Shown: positions 61,915 through 64,000 of the stretch, one piece after another
How positions within the stretch are numbered: the stretch's first letter is position 1
Layout: each line of letters opens with the position of its first letter
NCBI GenBank assembly: GCA_050246735.1
Contig: JBFWVM010000009.1
Location: forward strand, 124,001-188,000
DNA from: Taklimakanibacter sp050246735
Lineage (GTDB): Bacteria > Pseudomonadota > Alphaproteobacteria > Rhizobiales > Aestuariivirgaceae
DNA: 64,000 bases
Reading direction: 5' to 3'
Translations under genes and position numbers: made by a program
The notes under the pieces: generated by a model
What the model was told of the DNA's origin: nothing
Database searches by the model: none
What the model saw: only the letters and a program-made list of their open reading frames with translations

Positions 61915-63405
61915 CTATTCGGCGGCCGGACGCAGCGCGTCCGAGATCGTTTCGGCGAGCAGGCGGATTCCAGGCTCGATCTTCTTTTCGTCGATGGAGG
62001 AGAAGGCGAGCCGGAAGAAGTTGTTGGGCGCGTCGTCGGCGCCGAAATGGATGCGGCCGGGCTCGATCACGATGCCGCGCGCCGCCGCCTGCTTGGCCAG
62101 TCTTTCGCAGTCGAGAGTCCGCGGGCCCGCGACCCAGAAGCTGGTGCCTCCGAAGGAGGGGATGCGGGCCGATTCCGGCAAATGCGCCTGGAGCGCCGCT
62201 CCCATGATCTCCCAGCGTGTGCGGTAGGCCTTGTGCAGGCGGCGGATCAGCGTGTCGTGATGGCCGAGCGACAGGAAGAGGGCGGCGGTGCGCTGGTTGT
62301 TGTTGGGCGCATGGCGCACCATGAGCCGGCGCAGCGCGCGCGCTTCCTCGACGAAGGGCTTCGGCCCGACGAGGAAGCCGAGACGCAGGCCCGGGAACAG
62401 GGTCTTCGACAGCGAGCCTACGTAGATGACGCGGCCCTCGTCGTCGAGCGACTTCAGCGCGGGGCAGGGCTCGTTCACGTAGTTCGTCTCGAACTCGTAG
62501 TCGTCTTCGATGATCGCGAAATTCTGCTTGGAGGCGAGCTTGAGGAGATCGAGGCGGCGCGCCAGAGGCATGGTCGCGGTGGTCGGAAACTGATGGCTCG
62601 GCGTCACGAAGGCGAGATCGCAGGCCGCGACGTCTTCGCTCAGCGTGAGACCGCCTTCATCGACCGGCACCAGCGCGACATTTTTGGTCTTGAGCCGGAA
62701 GATGTTGCGCATGTCGGGAAAGCCCGGCTCCTCCATGACGACGCGGCTGCGGTCCTCGACGAGGAGGCTGGTGATGAGATAGAGCGCGTTCTGGGCGCCC
62801 AGCGTGATCAGGATCTCCTCGTCGCTCGCCATGATGCCGCGCCGCGGCAGGATACGGCGGCGGATCTGCTCGACGAGAAGGGGATCGTCGAAAGCCCATG
62901 TGTCGTTGGTCCAGGTGCCGAGCCACTTCTTGCCCAGCGCCTGGCGGGCGCAGTCGCGCCATTCGGCGAGCGGGAAGAGATTGTGGTCGACCTGTCCGTA
63001 GATGAAGGGAAAGCTGTAGCTCTGCCAGTCGAGCGGCTTGAAGATATTGGCCTGCGCGGCGGGATGCTTCAGCAGCCGCGCCTTCCAGCCGGGGTCGGTG
63101 CCGGTGTGCTTTCCCGCGGCGGCGCCGGTCCTGGCCGGTCGGACCGCGGTCTCCAGCGCCTTGTCGGCGACGAAATAGCCGGACCGCTCGCGCGCGAAGA
63201 GATAGCCGTCATCGAGCAGGCCCTGATAGGCGAGGACGACGGTGTTGCGCGAGACGCCGAGGCTCTTGGCCATCTTGCGGGTCGAGGGTATGGGCTCGTC
63301 GCGCGCCAGTTGGCCATCGAGGATGGCGGCCACCAGGGCTTCGCGAATCTGCGTCTGCAGGCTCGAATGGTTGTGGCGGCGTATATGGACCAGCCAGTCG
63401 CGCAA
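61915..63405 (-). CDS. MocR-family regulator (GntR helix-turn-helix fused to aminotransferase fold), TauR-like
   Basis: A 496-residue PLP-binding transcription factor. The winged helix at about 10-80 (IREALVAAILDGQLARDEPIPSTRKMAKSLGVSRNTVVLAYQ) binds DNA; residues 120-490 form a class I aminotransferase-like fold with the PLP lysine in VGSLSKTLFPGLRLGF near 333. MocR members sense amines such as GABA (GabR) or taurine (TauR). The divergent soeA-like gene and the CTGGWCCCATCAT boxes between them favour a TauR-type role. TTG start with AGAGGT upstream; one box overlaps this leader, suggesting autorepression. Confidence 0.87.
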   Translation of the reverse strand: MRDWLVHIRRHNHSSLQTQIREALVAAILDGQLARDEPIPSTRKMAKSLGVSRNTVVLAYQGLLDDGYLFARERSGYFVADKALETAVRPARTGAAAGKHTGTDPGWKARLLKHPAAQANIFKPLDWQSYSFPFIYGQVDHNLFPLAEWRDCARQALGKKWLGTWTNDTWAFDDPLLVEQIRRRILPRRGIMASDEEILITLGAQNALYLITSLLVEDRSRVVMEEPGFPDMRNIFRLKTKNVALVPVDEGGLTLSEDVAACDLAFVTPSHQFPTTATMPLARRLDLLKLASKQNFAIIEDDYEFETNYVNEPCPALKSLDDEGRVIYVGSLSKTLFPGLRLGFLVGPKPFVEEARALRRLMVRHAPNNNQRTAALFLSLGHHDTLIRRLHKAYRTRWEIMGAALQAHLPESARIPSFGGTSFWVAGPRTLDCERLAKQAAARGIVIEPGRIHFGADDAPNNFFRLAFSSIDEKKIEPGIRLLAETISDALRPAAE

Positions 63406-63414
63406 GGTGTACCT

Positions 63415-63590
63415 CTGGACCCATCATAGAGCCAAAAATCTCCCCCACAACCGGGAAACTGATGAATTAATGTCCATCATCGACACCGGCCCGGAGCGGG
63501 CAAGATCTTAACTTTTCAATGGAACGCGGGCTCTGGAGCCTGCTATCCGCGTTCATTGGCCCTATGGCTCGTCCTGGTCCCATCATGTAG
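63415..63590. promoter_or_regulatory. Paired operator-like boxes between the MocR gene and soeA
   Basis: CTGGACCCATCATAGAG (63415-63431) and CTGGTCCCATCATGTAG (63574-63590) differ at only three of 17 positions. A third partial copy, TGTCCATCAT, is at 63471-63480. One box covers the MocR leader, the other is 30 bases before soeA. The CTGGACC core agrees with the remembered TauR half-site CTGGACY. Confidence 0.6.
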
Positions 63591-63620
63591 TTTGCCTCAA
63601 GCCCGACTCCCTGGATTTCC

Positions 63621-64000
63621 ATGGCCCAGCCCAAGATCGCCACCTCGCTCAAGACCTGGGACGAGATCAAGACCACCACCTGCTACATGTGCGCCTGCCG
63701 CTGCGGGATCAAAGTCTATCTCAAGGACGGCACCGTCAAATATATCGAGGGCAATCGCGACCACCCGGTCAACAAGGGCGTGATCTGCGGCAAGGGCGCC
63801 TCGGGGATCATGCAGCATTATTCGCCGGCGCGACTCTCGAAACCGATGCTGCGGGTCGGCGAGCGCGGATCGGGCGAGTTCCGCGAGATCGAATGGGACG
63901 AGGCGCTCGGGCTTGCCGCCTCCTGGCTCAGGAAGGTGCGGAGCGAGGATCCGAAGCGCCTCGCCTTCTTCACCGGCCGCGACCAGTCGCAGGGCCTCAC
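63621..64000 (+). CDS. soeA: Molybdopterin oxidoreductase, SoeA-like sulfite dehydrogenase catalytic subunit (cut by window end)
   Basis: Only the first 126 codons are in the window. They contain the N-terminal 4Fe-4S motif Cys21, Cys24, Cys28 and Cys56 (C-x2-C-x3-C-x27-C) in TTTCYMCACRCG and GVICGKG, typical of the DMSO-reductase family. The strings YIEGNRDHPVNKG, GIMQHYSPARL and FFTGRDQSQ are, from memory, those of SoeA, the cytoplasmic sulfite-oxidising subunit found with xsc pathways. No Tat signal precedes the cluster, which agrees with a cytoplasmic enzyme. A formate dehydrogenase-like enzyme is the alternative. Subunits SoeB and SoeC would lie past the window. Confidence 0.82.
   Translation, partial: MAQPKIATSLKTWDEIKTTTCYMCACRCGIKVYLKDGTVKYIEGNRDHPVNKGVICGKGASGIMQHYSPARLSKPMLRVGERGSGEFREIEWDEALGLAASWLRKVRSEDPKRLAFFTGRDQSQGL

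Overview
The window is 64 kb of GC-rich, gene-dense chromosome. Its gene content (OpgD-type glucan protein, extensin-family protein, DUF3008, an Anbu cluster, compact acetate kinase, MocR regulator, SoeA-type enzyme) points to an alphaproteobacterium, probably Hyphomicrobiales; I cannot name a genus. I see no rRNA, tRNA, CRISPR array, phage or insertion sequence.

Layout. 1-9.7 kb is housekeeping: the end of cysS, citramalate synthase, RarD, a LOG-family hydrolase, a LysM protein, an Atm1-type ABC exporter, and the psd-pssA phospholipid pair. 9.7-18 kb holds a D-aminopeptidase coupled to a Cys/Met PLP enzyme, an HpnN-like MMPL transporter, a parDE toxin-antitoxin pair and dxs. 18.1-23.5 kb is an oligopeptide ABC operon. 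23.5-29.4 kb carries an intergenic repeat element, opgD, and a four-gene bacterial-proteasome (Anbu) operon with ATP-grasp, alpha-E and transglutaminase proteins. 29.6-39.1 kb is a polyamine locus: SpuC-type aminotransferase, PotFHIG-type uptake system, agmatinase, and divergent PuuB/PuuA-type genes. An L,D-transpeptidase follows.

40.9-48.4 kb is a small XRE regulator followed by hyfBCEFGI, a membrane complex built like hydrogenase-4. Its large subunit has lost the four cysteines that bind the NiFe centre, so it is probably not a hydrogenase. This is the most interesting object in the window.

48.4-64 kb holds a TAXI binding protein with a membrane partner, then xsc-MFS-ackA, an orphan DUF1778 antitoxin joined to a dioxygenase remnant, cupin-lrgB-lrgA, a flavodoxin-fold protein, alanine dehydrogenase, a DMT transporter, an extensin-like protein, and a MocR regulator divergent from the start of a sulfite dehydrogenase (SoeA-like). 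Read together, xsc, ackA, ald, the MocR (TauR-like) gene and soeA suggest taurine/sulfonate dissimilation: sulfoacetaldehyde to acetyl phosphate and sulfite, acetyl phosphate to acetate plus ATP, alanine back to pyruvate, and sulfite to sulfate. The gene making sulfoacetaldehyde is not in the window.
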